Assembly: GCF_000003605.2 (NCBI RefSeq) | Contig: NW_003140813.1 | Span: 359,418-376,482 of the forward strand | Length of the DNA: 17,065 nt | Reading direction: 5' to 3' | Origin: Saccoglossus kowalevskii | Lineage: Eukaryota; Hemichordata; Enteropneusta; Harrimaniidae | Part shown: positions 15,693-17,065 of the stretch, piece after piece | Layout of the letters: each line of letters starts with the position of its first letter | Position numbering within the stretch: position 1 is the first letter of the stretch | Made by a program: the position numbers and the translations under genes | Notes under the pieces: model-generated | The model's input: the letters and a program-made list of their open reading frames with translations, nothing else | What the model was told of the DNA's origin: nothing | Database searches by the model: none

Positions 15693-15720
15693 CATCTCGT
15701 GAATCACACCTGTACGTATA

Positions 15721-15959
15721 ATGGATAGAGACACGGACTCAGCAATAACAGATAAGACTACTTGTGACTCCTACTCTGTTGACCAGTTCAATTTAAGTAC
15801 TATTTTCTGTCAAAATTCGTTTTCCTTTTTGCACTTAAATGCCAGATCGCTAGTTAAACATTATGATGAGTATATATCATTCCTCAACACTATCGAGCAT
15901 CGTTTTCATTTCTTGGCTTTCGGAAACTTGGTTAAAATCTAGTTCATATTCTGCTCTTT
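15721..15959 (+). pseudogene. LINE B endonuclease N-terminal part
   Basis: ATG at 15721, then CDSYSVDQFN and FSFLHLNARSLVKHYDEY, the classic first motif of CR1/L2-like endonucleases (Asn at 15838-15840). A one-base loss near 15920 moves SETWLKSSSYS to another frame, which stops at 15957-15959. SETWL carries the catalytic Glu. Confidence 0.8.
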
Positions 15960-15981
15960 ATAATTCCTCCATGGTTTAGAC

Positions 15982-16275
15982 TTGTGTCTTGACCAGTTGT
16001 CTGCCACGGGGAAAAGCTGCATAATCCTTGGTTATGTGAACATCGATACGTCCGTAGACACTCCCCCCGCCCTTCAGTACAAAATTACTCTAAATTCCTA
16101 TAATTTCAGCCAGATTATTAATACTCCCACTAGAGTTTCGGACATTTCGGCTACAAACATTGATCACTGTCTTACAATATTACCGAGTATTTTATTGATT
16201 GTGGTACAATTCAATCTGATATCACTGATCATTATCCAATCTTTTCTGTTATTAATCACCTCAAACATAAGCTAA
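15982..16275 (+). pseudogene. LINE B endonuclease C-terminal part
   Basis: Reads LDQLSATGKSCIILGYVNIDTS, matching the GDFNID region but with Asp replaced by Tyr, then NFSQIINTPTRV and TNIDHCLT. Compared with related LINEs, roughly 90-100 residues between SETWL and this point are absent, implying an internal deletion near 15960-15985. A frameshift near 16185 leads to the next frame. Confidence 0.78.
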
Positions 16276-17065
16276 ATTTAGAAAATACAGTTGAAAGCTA
16301 TGATTTTAAAAACTATAATGCCAATGCTTTCTTATCTTACTTGGATACGGTAACATGGCAGCCGGTCTACGACTGTTTGGACCCAAATGAGATATTTTAT
16401 AACATTTCGTTCAATCATCTTCGTACAAAAACATTTCGTCAGTCTAAAAATATACGCAAACCCTGGATGTCTTATGGACTTGCCAAGTCAGTCCGCACAA
16501 AACATGAGTTGTTTTCAAAAATGAAAAATAATCCTCGCAGTGAGTATTATAAAACTAAATACAAACCCTATAGAAATATTCTGTTAAAACTCACGAAGTC
16601 AGCCAAAAAACGTCATTATTCAAATAGAGTACGATTGGCCCAAGGTAACACAAACAAAACATGGCAAGTGATCAATGATCTACTTAACGAAACACCAAGC
16701 AAATTAATACCCCGTATCTTACATTCAAGTAATCCTAACAAGCCCCCTTTAACAAATAATTCTGATATTGCGGAAGAATTTAACAAGCTCTTCACTAACA
16801 TTGGCTCCAATCTTGCCTCGAAAATAACATCTGGCAGCAATTATGCAAAGTACCTAGATGGTAATTACCCTAATTCTTTCTTTGTCCACCCAGTCTGTGA
16901 GCAAGATGTGTCGAATGAAATTAAACGTTTAGACCCGCATAAATCTGTTGATGTTGACAAAATCCATCCCAAATTAGTCATACAAGCTGCAAATGTTATC
17001 TCTCTCCCGTTAACCCACATTATCAAATGTTCACTGAGCCAAGGAATATTTCCAGATGCACTTAA
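16191..17065 (+). pseudogene. LINE B endonuclease end, linker and reverse transcriptase start (open frame)
   Basis: The longest uninterrupted frame in the window: 291 codons with no stop, open at the right edge. It begins FIDCGTIQSDITDHYPIFSVI (endonuclease SDH-type motif as TDH), then a basic linker (RKPWMSYGLAKSVRTKHELF, KTWQVINDLL). Next is the RT entry AEEFNKLFTNIGSNLASKI, SFFVHPV, IKRLDPHKSVDVDKIHPKL and PLTHIIKCSLSQGIFPDAL. Vertebrate and invertebrate CR1/L2-like elements share this order. KSVDVDKI differs from the usual KS.G.D.I. The RT core and catalytic YADD lie beyond the window. Confidence 0.85.

Larger units (their letters stand above)
15721..17065 (+). mobile_element. LINE B: second non-LTR retrotransposon, runs off the window
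   Basis: Head-to-tail with LINE A but of a different family (endonuclease start FSFLHLNARSL, later GYVNID, RT-side AEEFNKLFTNIG). Order: endonuclease N-terminus (15721-15959), an internal deletion, endonuclease C-terminus (15982-16260), then the linker and start of the RT, open to the edge. The style is that of Jockey-superfamily LINEs (CR1/L2-like), but the clade needs the RT core that lies outside the window. Much less decayed than LINE A, so a younger insertion. Confidence 0.86.

Overview
The window is nuclear DNA from an animal, most likely a marine invertebrate. It carries one spliced gene with canonical GT-AG introns, a TATA box and an animal-type polyadenylation signal. The DNA is visibly AT-rich and full of minisatellites, a foldback MITE and decayed LINE retrotransposons. 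Nothing bacterial or viral was seen. The phylum cannot be fixed from this sequence alone: the gene is of the membrane-bound, vertebrate-like tyrosinase type, and the base composition and repeats would fit a lophotrochozoan such as a bivalve or an invertebrate deuterostome.

Layout. 1-5063 is non-coding and repeat-bearing: 16-bp, 5-bp, 65-bp, 72-bp and about 19-bp tandem repeats, plus a dense patch of CACGTG/CACGTACGTG palindromes at 3460-3690. 5064-10293 holds the one convincing host gene, a complete seven-exon tyrosinase on the + strand. Its exons join in frame to 1671 nt (556 codons plus stop), giving signal peptide, Cys-rich/EGF-like module, CuA and CuB copper sites with all six histidines, one transmembrane helix and a short cytosolic tail. 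10558-10730 is a MITE with TA flanks. 11830-12315 is a 54-bp minisatellite. 12349-15660 is a decayed LINE ('LINE A') interrupted at 12725-13382 by a solo-LTR-like insertion flanked by AGTAC. 15721-17065 is the start of a second LINE ('LINE B'), head-to-tail with the first; its reverse transcriptase reading frame is open to the window edge.

How it fits together. The tyrosinase is the only functional protein gene I can support. It should act in the lumen of a secretory or melanosome-like compartment, oxidising phenols or catechols for pigment or for tanning/sclerotisation. The rest is transposon and satellite turnover. The nested order can be read directly: LINE A landed first, decayed, and was later hit by the LTR element. 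The most useful observations are the full gene model, the duplicated start-codon segment, the unusual tail without a vertebrate-type dileucine signal, the MITF-type octamers in and around the gene, and the TE junctions.
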